A DNA stretch of 64,000 nucleotides from JAGVIE01 sp964520905 (GCA_964520905.1 CAZFQL010000008.1:62001-126000); one strand, 5' to 3'. Shown: positions 9,607 to 18,898, counted from the first letter of the stretch. Notes: a model not told the origin generated them from the sequence alone. Numbers and translations are program-made.

Positions 9607-9891
9607 GTCCTTTTTTCATTTGGCTATATTGATCCTATACACTTTCATCCTATAACTGGATTTACTTGGAAAGCTATTATAGCATTCTGTAATAAAAGTA
9701 TTTAGATTGGTAATTTTAGAGTAAACTCAAATGACGATACTCTCACAAGATTATTATACGCTCAAAAAAGAAACCAGCCCTATATTCGCTCGGCGAGGCA
9801 TTCTTGATACTTTTCTCCCAACCGCGTATCTCTCCTCCGTACCTGCAACTTCTTATATTCTAACAAGTTAGCTCTCATACAATATTTCCGC

Positions 9892-9910
9892 TGCGAACTA
9901 ATCCTTCGCA
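9892..9910. promoter_or_regulatory. Dyad upstream of a sigma-54-type promoter (possible enhancer)
   Basis: Inverted repeat TGCGAA-N7-TTCGCA centred about 60 bases upstream of the -24 element at 9960. Activators of the NtrC family bind such dyads. The rest of the 9607-9959 intergenic stretch shows no gene or other structure that I can support. Confidence 0.4.
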
Positions 9911-9959
9911 CTCGCATATCCTAATGCTCATTTCTAAGTGATATTCTATGATTTGTATA

Positions 9960-9975
9960 TGGCACGAATCTTGGG
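9960..9975 (+). promoter_or_regulatory. Sigma-54 (-24/-12) promoter candidate for the exporter operon
   Basis: TGGCACG-AATC-TTGGG matches the consensus TGGCACG-N4-TTGCW at every defined -24 position and at TTG of the -12 element. The start site would be near 9987, about 32 bases before the first ATG (10019). Confidence 0.6.
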
Positions 9976-10018
9976 TTAAAGACAATCAAGTTTAAAAAAA
10001 ATAATTAAAGAAAAAATC

Positions 10019-10150
10019 ATGTGGAACACAATAATAATAACAACGGTATCTCTGTTCGCCGGTATCTTAATACTGACTTACACTTGGGTCGAGATTTCAT
10101 CTCGCAATCAAGAAAAGAAACGTCATTCAAACACAAATTATAAAGGTTAA
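10019..10150 (+). CDS. 43-residue single-span membrane protein
   Basis: Short frame from ATG 10019 to TAA 10150, ending 4 bases before the HlyD-like lipoprotein. An N-terminal hydrophobic helix (IIITTVSLFAGILILTYTW) is followed by a basic, polar tail (SSRNQEKKRHSN). An A-rich stretch with AAAGAAAAA precedes the start, and it is the first frame after the sigma-54-type promoter. Layout (one helix out-in or in-out plus charged tail, head of a transporter operon) resembles small accessory subunits of membrane complexes, but I recognise no family. A leader peptide role is also possible. Confidence 0.55.
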   Translation: MWNTIIITTVSLFAGILILTYTWVEISSRNQEKKRHSNTNYKG

Positions 10151-10154
10151 CATT

Positions 10155-11075
10155 ATGAAATATTTTATCACTCTTCTACTCACCCTCTTCTTGTTCGGTT
10201 GTTCTAATAATGACAAGAACGCCATTACCGCTTCGGGTACCATCGAAACGACTGAAGTTACTGTAACCGCCAAGGTTGGAGGCGAAATCACTAAACTTCT
10301 TGTGAACGAAGGTTCGAAGGTGAATAAAGGCGATACGCTGGTTACAATAGATAAAACGGATATCGAGATACAATACAGGCAAGCATTAGCGAATGCCGCC
10401 GCCGCAGAGGCGCAATATAAACTCACGGTTCTTGGACCTCGCGAAGAAGATGTATTACAGGCGAAAGCGAATTTTGAAAACGCCAAATCAGATTTCAATC
10501 GTGCAGAAGAATTATTAAAACAAAAAACCGTAACACAGAAACAGTATGACGATACAAAGATGAAATTCATTATAGCGGAGCAAAATTATGAAAAGATGAA
10601 ACGTGGCTCGCGCAAGGAGGAAGTTGATATCGCACGCGCACGCCGCGACCAGTCAGTCGCTCAAGTCGATGCAGCACAGAAAAAATTGAACGATACTTAC
10701 GTTACTGCAACAATGAATGGCGTCATAACTGAGAAAGCAATCGAAGAAGGCGATGTTGTTATGACGAACGGATCTCTTCTCCGTATTTCACGCTTGGATA
10801 AAGTTTATATAATGATTTACGTTACTGAAGTTGAGCTTGCTCGTGTGAAGCTCGGCCAAGAAGCGAAGATTTACATAGATGCTTATCCGAATAAACCTTT
10901 CATCGGTAAAGTATCTTACATATCCGACGTTGCAGAGTTCACACCGAAGAATGTTCAGACCAAAGAAGACCGCACGAAACTTGTATTCGGAGTAAAGATT
11001 GAAGTAGAAAATCCGGAACAACAATTAAAACCGGGGATGCCTGCTGATGCAACTATCGAAATCGGGTCTAATTAA
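10155..11075 (+). CDS. HlyD/YbhG-type membrane fusion lipoprotein
   Basis: 306 residues. The signal sequence ends in the lipobox LFGC (Cys16). The first lipoyl half (VTAKVGGEITKLLVNEGSKVNKGDTLVTID) is followed by a long helical hairpin (about 70-170, with coiled-coil heptads), the second lipoyl half (TATMNGVITEKAIEEGDVV) and a beta-barrel domain. This is the adaptor of an ABC-2 exporter encoded downstream, equivalent to YbhG of the E. coli YbhGFSR system. It presumably bridges the two permeases and the TolC-like protein of the same operon. Confidence 0.93.
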   Translation: MKYFITLLLTLFLFGCSNNDKNAITASGTIETTEVTVTAKVGGEITKLLVNEGSKVNKGDTLVTIDKTDIEIQYRQALANAAAAEAQYKLTVLGPREEDVLQAKANFENAKSDFNRAEELLKQKTVTQKQYDDTKMKFIIAEQNYEKMKRGSRKEEVDIARARRDQSVAQVDAAQKKLNDTYVTATMNGVITEKAIEEGDVVMTNGSLLRISRLDKVYIMIYVTEVELARVKLGQEAKIYIDAYPNKPFIGKVSYISDVAEFTPKNVQTKEDRTKLVFGVKIEVENPEQQLKPGMPADATIEIGSN

Positions 11076-11103
11076 AATGAATACGAAGATACAGGAAACG
11101 ATT

Positions 11104-12027
11104 ATGAAGGAAAACGCAATTGATATACGAGGATTGACTAAAAAATTCGACGACATTATTGCGGTCAACGATTTCAATCTGACGATCCGTCAAGGAGAGA
11201 TGTTCGGTTTAGTTGGACCTGATGGCGCAGGAAAGACCACTCTATTCCGTATGCTTACAGGAATTCTTCTTCCAACATCGGGTGAAGCTGAATTGCTTGG
11301 ATTCGATCTAATCAAACAAACGAAGGAAATCAACAAAGAAATCGGATACCTATCTCAGCGTTTCAGTCTTTATGGCGATTTGACTATCGACGAGAACATT
11401 GAGTTCTTTGCCGAGATAAATGGAGTTGAGAATTATAAAGAACGGCGAGAGGAATTGCTCGATTTTACCCGGCTTACTCCTTTTCGAAAAAGATTAGCCG
11501 ATCAGCTTTCGGGCGGTATGAAGCAGAAGTTAGCGCTCGCTTGTACGCTAATCCATAAGCCCAAAATTATTTTCCTTGACGAACCCACCACAGGCGTTGA
11601 TCCGGTGTCGCGGAGAGATTTTTGGAAAATTCTATCGAGTCTCCTGGAGTCAAAAATCACAATCGTCATGAGCACACCTTATTTAGATGAAGCCGAGCGG
11701 TGCGGAAGAGTTGCGCTGATTAATCAGGGTAAAGTTATGGTTGTCGATACGCCTACAAATATTAAAAAATTGATGAAAGGCGATCTCATCGAAATCGTCT
11801 CCGATCAGATTCGGCGTGCGACAACTTTATTGAAGGGGCACGAATCGGTGTTGGATGTTCAAGCATTCGGCGATCGTCTTAATGTTGTGCTTGAAAACAG
11901 CAAAAGAGATTACCCGATAGTTGAAGAAACGCTTCGTAATGCAAATATCACGATTACCGAGCGACGGAATATTTCTCCATCATTAGAGAACATTTTTATC
12001 TCACTAATGTCACGGCAAAATAATTGA
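11104..12027 (+). CDS. ABC exporter ATPase A, with degenerate H-loop
   Basis: 307 residues from the ATG at 11104, chosen because AGGAAA lies 6 bases upstream; ATGs at 11047 and 11077 lack a ribosome site. Walker A is GPDGAGKTT, the signature LSGGMKQK, Walker B IIFLDEP. The switch histidine that normally follows (TTHYLDEA in the partner ATPase) is proline here (STPYLDEA), so this subunit is probably a weak or regulatory ATPase. It corresponds to the first half of the fused two-domain ATPase YbhF; here the halves are separate genes with the TolC-like gene between them. Confidence 0.9.
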   Translation: MKENAIDIRGLTKKFDDIIAVNDFNLTIRQGEMFGLVGPDGAGKTTLFRMLTGILLPTSGEAELLGFDLIKQTKEINKEIGYLSQRFSLYGDLTIDENIEFFAEINGVENYKERREELLDFTRLTPFRKRLADQLSGGMKQKLALACTLIHKPKIIFLDEPTTGVDPVSRRDFWKILSSLLESKITIVMSTPYLDEAERCGRVALINQGKVMVVDTPTNIKKLMKGDLIEIVSDQIRRATTLLKGHESVLDVQAFGDRLNVVLENSKRDYPIVEETLRNANITITERRNISPSLENIFISLMSRQNN

Positions 12028-12050
12028 AGAATAAAATTAAGGATATGACC

Positions 12051-13361
12051 ATGAAAATATTATTATTACTCGCACTTATACCGACGTTTATTTTTTCGCA
12101 GGAAAAAAGATCGTTAAGTATTGAAGAAGCAATCCAGATCGGTTTGGATCAAAGTAAACAATTGCACATCTCTGAAATGAGAACGGTCGCTTCTGAGGCA
12201 AAGTCGAGCGAAGTCAATGCTAATCGACTTCCATCAGTAAAGGTACAGGCAAGTTATACGCGACTGAGTGATGTGTACCCGTTTGCAGTTCAACTCCCAT
12301 CGATGCCGCAACCGGTAGTAATTTCACCGGTGGTTCTTGACCAATACACTACACGTTTGGCTCTTCAACAACCGTTGTTTACCGGGTTCAAGCTCTCTAA
12401 ATCGTCTGAAGCTGCCGAATACTCTGCACAGGCAGCGCATTTTGATTTTGAAAAGGATAGAATAGAAACGATTTTCAGTATCAAAGCTGCATATTGGAAT
12501 TTATATAGAGCAAATCAGGTGGAACAAGTTATTAACGAGAATGTATTGCAGATGCAAGCACATCTTGTTGATATAAAAAATATGTTAGAGCAAGGTTTGG
12601 TTACGAAGAACGAGGTTCTAAAAGTAGAACTGCAGCTATCAAACAGTGAGATCGCTCAGATCGATGCCGTGAACAATGTAAAACTGAGCATAATGAATTT
12701 GAACAACATAATTGGAATACCATTGGATACCGAGGTACAGCTAAATTCGATGATAAAATTGCCGGGTGAAGAAGTTCAAACGATTGAGAATTTAAATCAT
12801 GTTGCACTTGGGGATCGTCCCGACTTAAAATCGGCAGAGAACCGTTTTCGAGCAGCAGACGCTTCTGTAACTGCCGCAAACAGCGGATGGTATCCGCAAA
12901 TAAATCTTTTCAGTAACTATTACTACTCTAGGCCGAATCTTCGATACCAGCCGACAAAGGATGAGTTTAAAGACACATGGGACGTTGGAGTAAGTTTATC
13001 ATGGGATATCTGGAATTGGGGGATGACAAAACATCAATCAGATCAGGCAAAAGCTCAACTGTCTCAGGCGAAGTATGCTGAGGATCAATTGAAAGATATG
13101 GTTGTGCTTGAAGTAAATCAGAGTTATCTCACACTCGCTCAATCGAAAAAGAAGGTGGATGTAGCCCGGCAAAGTGTTGAGCAAGCGGAAGAAAATTATC
13201 GAATCACAAAAAACAAATTCACAAATGGCACAGCAACTAACACCGAACTGCTCGATGCCGAAGTGGCGTTACTGCAATCGAAGCTGAACCATACTACTTC
13301 GCTGGTAGATTCTGAAATTGCGTATGCGAAACTTTTAAAAGCTTTAGGCAAAGAAAAGTGA
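12051..13361 (+). CDS. TolC-family outer-membrane channel of the ABC exporter
   Basis: About 436 residues from the ATG at 12051; AAGGA lies 7 bases upstream and this start gives a clean signal peptide (MKILLLLALIPTFIFSQ). The long helices and the two-fold internal repeat typical of TolC are present (LSIEEAIQIGLDQSKQL near the start, NKFTNGTATNTELLDAEVAL near the end). Sitting between the two ATPase genes, it makes the operon a complete inner-to-outer-membrane efflux system. It is not closely similar to the TolC-like protein of the RND operon. Confidence 0.92.
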   Translation: MKILLLLALIPTFIFSQEKRSLSIEEAIQIGLDQSKQLHISEMRTVASEAKSSEVNANRLPSVKVQASYTRLSDVYPFAVQLPSMPQPVVISPVVLDQYTTRLALQQPLFTGFKLSKSSEAAEYSAQAAHFDFEKDRIETIFSIKAAYWNLYRANQVEQVINENVLQMQAHLVDIKNMLEQGLVTKNEVLKVELQLSNSEIAQIDAVNNVKLSIMNLNNIIGIPLDTEVQLNSMIKLPGEEVQTIENLNHVALGDRPDLKSAENRFRAADASVTAANSGWYPQINLFSNYYYSRPNLRYQPTKDEFKDTWDVGVSLSWDIWNWGMTKHQSDQAKAQLSQAKYAEDQLKDMVVLEVNQSYLTLAQSKKKVDVARQSVEQAEENYRITKNKFTNGTATNTELLDAEVALLQSKLNHTTSLVDSEIAYAKLLKALGKEK

Positions 13362-13369
13362 GGATGAGT

Positions 13370-14332
13370 ATGCAGCAAGAAAATAAAATACCGGAATACG
13401 CAATAGAGGTTACAGAGTTAAGCAAAAAGTTCGGGTCATTCACCGCCGTTGATCGGGTGAGCTTCAATGTAAAGCATGGAGAAATATTCGGCTTTCTCGG
13501 AGCCAACGGCGCTGGCAAATCAACCACCATAAGAATGCTTATCGGTTTATTGGAACCAACTTCAGGTCAAGCTAAAGTAGGTGGCTATGATGTGAAAACA
13601 CAAACCGACCTTCTGAAAAAAAATATCGGATATATGTCGCAGAAGTTTTCTCTGTATGAAGACTTGACAGTCGAAGAAAATATCCATTTCTACGGTGGTG
13701 TGTATGGCTTATCAAAGGAAAAAGTAAAAGAGCGGAAGAAATGGGTTCTTGAGATGGCTGGATTGCGAGGACGTGATAAAAGCTTAACAAAAACACTTTC
13801 GGGCGGATGGAAACAACGACTGGCGCTTGGATGTGCGATTCTTCATAAACCAAAGATATTATTTCTCGACGAACCTACCAGCGGTGTTGATCCTGTTTCT
13901 CGCAGAAATTTCTGGGACCTGATAAATGAGCTTTCCAGTCAGGGCGTTACAATCCTTGTAACAACACATTATCTCGATGAAGCAGAGTATTGCAATAACA
14001 TTATCCTGATCAATGCCGGTAGTTTAATTGCCCAGGGAAGTCCAAAGGAATTAAAAACAGAACATATCACTTATCCCATCCTCGAAGTCGAAACCGACAA
14101 TGTTGTAACAGCGCTCGAACTTCTGCGAACAGAACCGTGGGTAGTAGAAATATCAGTATTCGGTACATATCTTCATGTTGGTGTCTCTGATCTTGATTTA
14201 GGGAAAAAAGCCATTCGTTTAACACTTACTACAAAAGGAATTCAGATTCAACGTATTGAACAAATCGTCCCATCGTTGGAAGATGTCTTTTTGCATCTTC
14301 TTGAACAGGATATGAAAAAGGTGGCAGCATGA
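13370..14332 (+). CDS. ABC exporter ATPase B, canonical
   Basis: 320 residues from the ATG at 13370 with GAGG 6 bases upstream; GTG 13358 and ATG 13364 are alternatives. All motifs are intact: Walker A GANGAGKST, signature LSGGWKQR, Walker B ILFLDEP, and switch histidine in TTHYLDEAE. It is the second ATPase of the YbhF-like pair and the likely main ATP-hydrolysing site. The stop overlaps the start of the first permease by 4 bases. Confidence 0.93.
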   Translation: MQQENKIPEYAIEVTELSKKFGSFTAVDRVSFNVKHGEIFGFLGANGAGKSTTIRMLIGLLEPTSGQAKVGGYDVKTQTDLLKKNIGYMSQKFSLYEDLTVEENIHFYGGVYGLSKEKVKERKKWVLEMAGLRGRDKSLTKTLSGGWKQRLALGCAILHKPKILFLDEPTSGVDPVSRRNFWDLINELSSQGVTILVTTHYLDEAEYCNNIILINAGSLIAQGSPKELKTEHITYPILEVETDNVVTALELLRTEPWVVEISVFGTYLHVGVSDLDLGKKAIRLTLTTKGIQIQRIEQIVPSLEDVFLHLLEQDMKKVAA

Positions 14333-15459
14333 CATTCAAACGCATACGACCAATTATCATTAAAGAATTTCGACAGATACGCCGCGACAAACGTTCGCTC
14401 GGTGTTCTGCTCGTGTTTCCGGCATTCTTAGTTCTTCTTATCGGTTACGCGCTCAATTTCGATGTAAAACATATCTCTGTGGCAGTATTCGATCAGGATA
14501 AAACGCAATCGAGTAGAGAATTTGTCCGAAGCTTCTCAAACTCCGAATATTTCGATTTTAACTACTCTGTCCAAAGCTACGAGGAGGTTGATAAGTTGCT
14601 CGACGAAGGAAAAGTGCTTGTTGTTTTTGTGATACCGACAAATTTCTCCAAAGAATTGCTCGCGGGGAGAGATGCAAAACTGCAGATTCTTGTAGATGGA
14701 TCTAATTCAAACACAGCTACGACCGCAATCGGTTACAGTAGTGCGATTGTTCAAGCGTACTCCATGCGGATAGCCCTTGAAACATTAGCCCGGAACGGAA
14801 AAGAATTGTACGTACCTATAGATTTACATCCGAAGGTTTGGTACAATCCCGAACTTATCAGTGCAAAATTTTTAGTCCCCGGTCTCATCGGATTTATTCT
14901 CATGTTAAGCGCCGTCGTCTCCACTTCACTTTCAGTTGTACGGGAGAAAGAACGCGGCACGATGGATCAGATGATGGTATCGCCTTTAAAAACAGGCGAG
15001 ATCATTTTAGGAAAGACGATCTCATATCTCATTATTGCGCTTGTTGCCTCTGTGCTTGTTCTCCTTATCGGATATTTCTTCTTCGATATTTCTATCAGGG
15101 GTAGTATTCTTTGGCTGTATGTTGGTATTTTCATTTTCCTTCTTGCAGCGCTTGGGCAGGGACTGTTAATTTCAGCAATTTCACATACACAACAAGTGGC
15201 GTTTATCATCTCGGTCTTCTCAACGTTATTGCCGGCATTGATTTTATCAGGGTTTGTGTTTCCAATTCGCAGCATGCCAATCGCACTTCAATTCATTTCT
15301 AATTTGACACCTCCCAAATTTTTCCTCATCGTTATCCGTGATGTTATACTTAAAGGTGTTGGACCTGCTGCGTTTTGGGAACAATTAGTTTATATGGCGA
15401 TATTCGCAGCCGTAACACTTGGCTTGAGCACACGATTACTTTTAAAGAGGGCAAATTAA
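14329..15459 (+). CDS. ABC-2 permease 1 (YbhS/YbhR type)
   Basis: 376 residues: one N-terminal membrane helix (SLGVLLVFPAFLVLLIGYAL), a large periplasmic domain of about 150 residues (FDVKHISVAVFDQDKTQSSRE onward), then five helices, the ABC-2 type arrangement. The coupling motif ERGTMDQMMVSPL before the third helix contacts the ATPase. It begins inside the end of ATPase B and is followed after 1 base by the second permease; the two probably form a heterodimer. Confidence 0.93.
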   Translation: MTFKRIRPIIIKEFRQIRRDKRSLGVLLVFPAFLVLLIGYALNFDVKHISVAVFDQDKTQSSREFVRSFSNSEYFDFNYSVQSYEEVDKLLDEGKVLVVFVIPTNFSKELLAGRDAKLQILVDGSNSNTATTAIGYSSAIVQAYSMRIALETLARNGKELYVPIDLHPKVWYNPELISAKFLVPGLIGFILMLSAVVSTSLSVVREKERGTMDQMMVSPLKTGEIILGKTISYLIIALVASVLVLLIGYFFFDISIRGSILWLYVGIFIFLLAALGQGLLISAISHTQQVAFIISVFSTLLPALILSGFVFPIRSMPIALQFISNLTPPKFFLIVIRDVILKGVGPAAFWEQLVYMAIFAAVTLGLSTRLLLKRAN

Positions 15460-15460
15460 T

Positions 15461-16588
15461 ATGAAAACAATATACCATATCATCGTTAAAGAGTTCATTC
15501 AATTTCGTCGCGACAAGCGCATGATGGCTCTTTCGTTCATGGCGCCAATTCTACAATTGATTCTGCTTGGTTATGCGGCTACAACGGATGTGAAAGATGT
15601 TCCGATGGCGGTTTATAATCAGGATAAATCTGTTGCAAGCCGTGAATTAATAGATCAATTTGTTCATTCGGGATATTTCGTTATTCAGAAAGATGTAAAT
15701 TCGCTCAGTGAAATTGATCACGAGATAGAATTCGGAAACGTCTGGATGGCTTTAGTTATCCCGCCTGATTTTTCAAGTAATCTGCTGGCGCGTAAAACAG
15801 CTTCGATCCAGATTCTGACGGATGGAAGCGATGCCAATTCGGCGAATATCAGTCTCGGTTATGCATCTCAAATTATCAACACGTATTCAACATCGATTGT
15901 TGCAGATATACAAAAACATATTCCGCAAATTAATCGTCCCGCTAGATTACAACCTGAAATCAGGGTTTGGTATAACCCCGATTTGAAAAGCCGGAATTTT
16001 ATGGTGCCCGGCGTGCTTGCTACAGTGCTGATGATCATAACTATGACTTTGACTTCACTTGGAATCGTTAAAGAAAAAGAGATCGGAACACTAGAACAGC
16101 TAATGGTAACTCCCATAAAACCATATCAGCTCATCATCGGTAAGTTATTGCCGTTTGCCATCATCGGTATGATTGATGTTGTTCTCGTTCTATTTGTTAC
16201 CCGCTTCTGGTTTGGAGTGCCTCTTCAAGGCAGTGTAGCGCTTCTTTTCGCTTTGAGCGGTTTATTTATCATGACAACGCTTGGTTTGGGGCTTTTTATA
16301 TCAACCATATCCAAAACGCAACAGCAAGCGATGATGACGGCTCAGTTTTTTATTTTCCTGCCGTTTATTTATTTGTCTGGATTTACATTCCCGGTTGAGA
16401 ATATGCCGCAAGCGATTCAATATCTCACAGCCATAATTCCTTTGAAGTACTTCATCGTAATAATCCGGGGAATCTTTTTGAAGGGTACGGGCATAGCGGA
16501 GTTATGGCCCCAGGCGCTTGCACTCTGGATTTTTGGCATCGTTATTCTAACGCTCAGCGTCATGCGATTTAAAACGAAATTAAGTTAA
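15461..16588 (+). CDS. ABC-2 permease 2 (YbhS/YbhR type)
   Basis: 375 residues with the same architecture as permease 1 and clear sequence similarity to it (EFIQFRRDKR at the start, KEIGTLEQLMVTP at the coupling helix, LPFIYLSGFTFP in the fifth helix). Together with the upstream genes it completes a tripartite exporter of the YbhGFSR type, a family linked to export of drugs and cations. Substrate in this organism is unknown. Confidence 0.93.
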   Translation: MKTIYHIIVKEFIQFRRDKRMMALSFMAPILQLILLGYAATTDVKDVPMAVYNQDKSVASRELIDQFVHSGYFVIQKDVNSLSEIDHEIEFGNVWMALVIPPDFSSNLLARKTASIQILTDGSDANSANISLGYASQIINTYSTSIVADIQKHIPQINRPARLQPEIRVWYNPDLKSRNFMVPGVLATVLMIITMTLTSLGIVKEKEIGTLEQLMVTPIKPYQLIIGKLLPFAIIGMIDVVLVLFVTRFWFGVPLQGSVALLFALSGLFIMTTLGLGLFISTISKTQQQAMMTAQFFIFLPFIYLSGFTFPVENMPQAIQYLTAIIPLKYFIVIIRGIFLKGTGIAELWPQALALWIFGIVILTLSVMRFKTKLS

Positions 16589-16609
16589 TTAAAAAAGAAA
16601 GGTTCACAG

Positions 16610-16999
16610 ATGAAAAAAATATTATTCAGAAGAATAGCGGCTGGTGTTGCAGTTATATTCAGCATACTCACTACGGTTGACGGGTTTCAAGTGTTGCTTG
16701 GTATAAGTAAACCCGATTACATTGTATTGCAGCCGTTGTTAATTTATAATGTGATCATGGGAGTTGTTGGAGTAATCGTTGGAGTGATGCTGTGGCTTAA
16801 CCGGGCGAGGGCGTTAAAACTCGCGGTGATAGTTACATCAATGCACCTGATTGTACTGGCTCTCGTTAGCATAATGTATCTCGCGAGTGGCGTTGTAGCA
16901 CTGCATAGCGTACAAGCTATGGGTTTGCGCTCAATAGTTTGGTTGGGAATCGTTTGGTTGACGTGGATGTCGAAAAAATCTTCTACAAATGTCGGATGA
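16610..16999 (+). CDS. Small four-helix membrane protein
   Basis: 129 residues with four predicted membrane helices (around 10-28, 43-62, 68-95, 103-120) and few charged residues. AAAGAAAGG precedes the start. It follows the second permease by 21 bases and is likely the last gene of the exporter operon. I do not recognise a named family; it resembles generic small integral-membrane proteins. It converges with the NmrA-like gene only 12 bases away. Confidence 0.75.
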   Translation: MKKILFRRIAAGVAVIFSILTTVDGFQVLLGISKPDYIVLQPLLIYNVIMGVVGVIVGVMLWLNRARALKLAVIVTSMHLIVLALVSIMYLASGVVALHSVQAMGLRSIVWLGIVWLTWMSKKSSTNVG

Positions 17000-17011
17000 A
17001 ATCTTATTTAA

Positions 17012-17941
17012 TCAAAATACTTTTGTTTGCTCAATTGTTTGTTTTACACCCTCCTGATAAGTTGTAGTTTTAAAATTAAATCGTTTATCAAATTTGCTTG
17101 AGTCAAAATAATAATCCCGATCGTATTGATACATCATTTCAGGCATCTCTTTCATTATTGGAATGAAGAGACCGAGTATTTTCAATAACCACATCGGCAA
17201 TATAGAAATCTTGTTTTCTACATTCATTTCTTTGGCAAACAATGCTATCATTTCTTTACCTGTTAAGGTATTTTTATCGGTGGGCAAATGCCATGCCTGG
17301 TTATATGCGTCAATAGTGTTTCCCAGTAATGCAGTTGCCTTGGCTGCATCGGGTGTATAAGTAAAGGAATGTTTTTTATTTGCATCAATGAACCAATTGG
17401 GCTTCTTGCCTTTTTTAATGTTCTTGTAAACCACTTCAACTAAAAAACTTTTATCGTTATTAGGACCATAAAAATCGGCAGAGCGGGCAATCAGTGCAGT
17501 CAATTTCCCGGATTTTACTTCATTTAGAAGCATGTCGGCAATTTCTTTTCTAACCGCCCCTTTTTTACTTGGTGGGTTTATGACTGAATTTTCAGTCATG
17601 TGCGGGATAGCATTTATATCATACATGTAAACATTATCAAAAAATACTAATTTCGCTTTGTGCTTAATGCAAGCATCTATTGTGGCACGCATAAGTTTGG
17701 GCCATTTATCTTGCCAAACTTTTATGTTGTAATCAAATCCAACTAATAAATATACAACTTCAGAACCTTCAACAGCTTTATCTACCTGACTTGCATCCGA
17801 TAAATCGGCTGGGAATAATTCATCTGTTTCATTTGCTTTTTTTGGATTGCGACTGACTAATCTTATTTGATTTGTGTAAGCCGTTAACTCCTTTGCTAAT
17901 ACAGAGCCAATTGTTCCGTTTGCTCCTAAAATTGTTTGCAT
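17012..17941 (-). CDS. NmrA-like NAD(P)-dependent epimerase/dehydratase
   Basis: 309 residues, extended short-chain dehydrogenase fold. The Rossmann motif is at the very N-terminus (GANGTIGSVLA), with an NADP-type basic residue after the second strand (RLVSRNP). The usual YxxxK catalytic pair is not obvious (DNVYMYD at the expected strand), as in atypical SDR and NmrA-like redox sensors. AAGGAG lies upstream of the ATG. It stands alone at the end of the accessory segment; an attC-like repeat lies between it and the phosphatase gene, so it may be part of the same acquired array. Confidence 0.8.
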   Translation of the reverse strand: MQTILGANGTIGSVLAKELTAYTNQIRLVSRNPKKANETDELFPADLSDASQVDKAVEGSEVVYLLVGFDYNIKVWQDKWPKLMRATIDACIKHKAKLVFFDNVYMYDINAIPHMTENSVINPPSKKGAVRKEIADMLLNEVKSGKLTALIARSADFYGPNNDKSFLVEVVYKNIKKGKKPNWFIDANKKHSFTYTPDAAKATALLGNTIDAYNQAWHLPTDKNTLTGKEMIALFAKEMNVENKISILPMWLLKILGLFIPIMKEMPEMMYQYDRDYYFDSSKFDKRFNFKTTTYQEGVKQTIEQTKVF

Positions 17942-18010
17942 GATATTTTGTCTCCTTTTTATTTTGATTTCCGCTAACTCGTGTAACTATGCGATAGTTA
18001 ATTCATCTGT

Positions 18011-18227
18011 TCTAACGGCGTTGCCGATAAGCGGCGCCCCAGCTTGCCCGCCGAAGGTTTAACGAAGGCGGGAACAGGAATGCCGAATAACAGCAACAAC
18101 ATTTTATTTATTAATAATACTTTTTAGAACAACCTACTTAACAGAGTAACTAAGTTTTGTAAACCAAACACAATAATTAGAAGAAAGCCGCACTGAAAAA
18201 CGGCGTCCGCTTGATTGGCTGGTTATA
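18011..18227 (-). other. attC-like inverted repeat A
   Basis: On the minus strand, just after the phosphatase stop, GTATAAC begins an arm (CCAATCAAGCGGACGCC) whose imperfect complement (GGCGCCGCTTATCGGC) ends in CGCCGTTAGA about 200 bases later. TAAC...GTTA ends, a shared AAGCGG-CGCC core and one extra unpaired base recall integron attC sites. The long loop contains a further GC-rich hairpin (CCCGCC/GGCGGG, about 18048-18075). The rest of the 17942-18232 gap shows no gene. Confidence 0.4.
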
Positions 18228-18232
18228 CGCAA

Positions 18233-18898
18233 TTACAGTTTAATTATTTTGGGTTTTTCATTAACATATAAAAATTCCCAAACCTTGTTTATATACTTTA
18301 ATAAAGTAGCGTTCCCATTTTCTATAGGGACGAACCCATAATAATCAATCGGGTAGTTGTGGTAATTTCTTGCAAAATGGATATAAGTTGCAGTTAGAAC
18401 AGACCGATGTAAAATAATGATTTTTACATTTTCAGAATTGTCTAACATTATTTTATTAATTCCATCATGAACTCTTTTTTCGAATTCTAATGGCTTTTCT
18501 GCGTCAGTAGGATAATTAATTTCATATGAGTTAAGAAGACCGTTTCTATAAAGTTTGAGCTGATTGTAAAATTCAGGATACCTCAATTCAGTTTGTCTTT
18601 CAGTTAGACCGCCAATTTTACCCAAATTAAAAGAGATTAATCCATCAATATTTTTTAGAGGAATGTTTAATATTTTTGATAGTATTGCACCAGTGCCAAT
18701 TGATCTATATGAATGAGAGGTGTAGATATAATTAACTATAGATTTTTTTTTCTTTAACATTTTTTTAATTAGATGAATCAGATCATCAACTTGTTTTTCC
18801 CCATTTTCTGTAAGCTTATCTATCTTGCTTTCCCTAGAAAATTCTTTTTTAATATTTTTCATTGTTTCAACATGGCGAATAAATAATAGATATTTCAT
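18233..18898 (-). CDS. Histidine phosphatase (phosphoglycerate-mutase-like) family protein
   Basis: 221 residues. The N-terminal signature is RHVET (catalytic His9) where the family normally has RHGET, and the second catalytic histidine is in ILHRSVLTA near residue 167 instead of SHGG. Core spacing is otherwise normal (YTSHSYRSIGTGAILS as the second substrate loop). Such enzymes remove phosphate from sugars, nucleotides or cofactors. The start overlaps the stop of the TrpRS-like gene by 4 bases, so it belongs to the four-gene operon running down from 21651. Composition is clearly A/T-rich compared with flanking genes, as in the rest of the operon. Confidence 0.8.
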   Translation of the reverse strand: MKYLLFIRHVETMKNIKKEFSRESKIDKLTENGEKQVDDLIHLIKKMLKKKKSIVNYIYTSHSYRSIGTGAILSKILNIPLKNIDGLISFNLGKIGGLTERQTELRYPEFYNQLKLYRNGLLNSYEINYPTDAEKPLEFEKRVHDGINKIMLDNSENVKIIILHRSVLTATYIHFARNYHNYPIDYYGFVPIENGNATLLKYINKVWEFLYVNEKPKIIKL

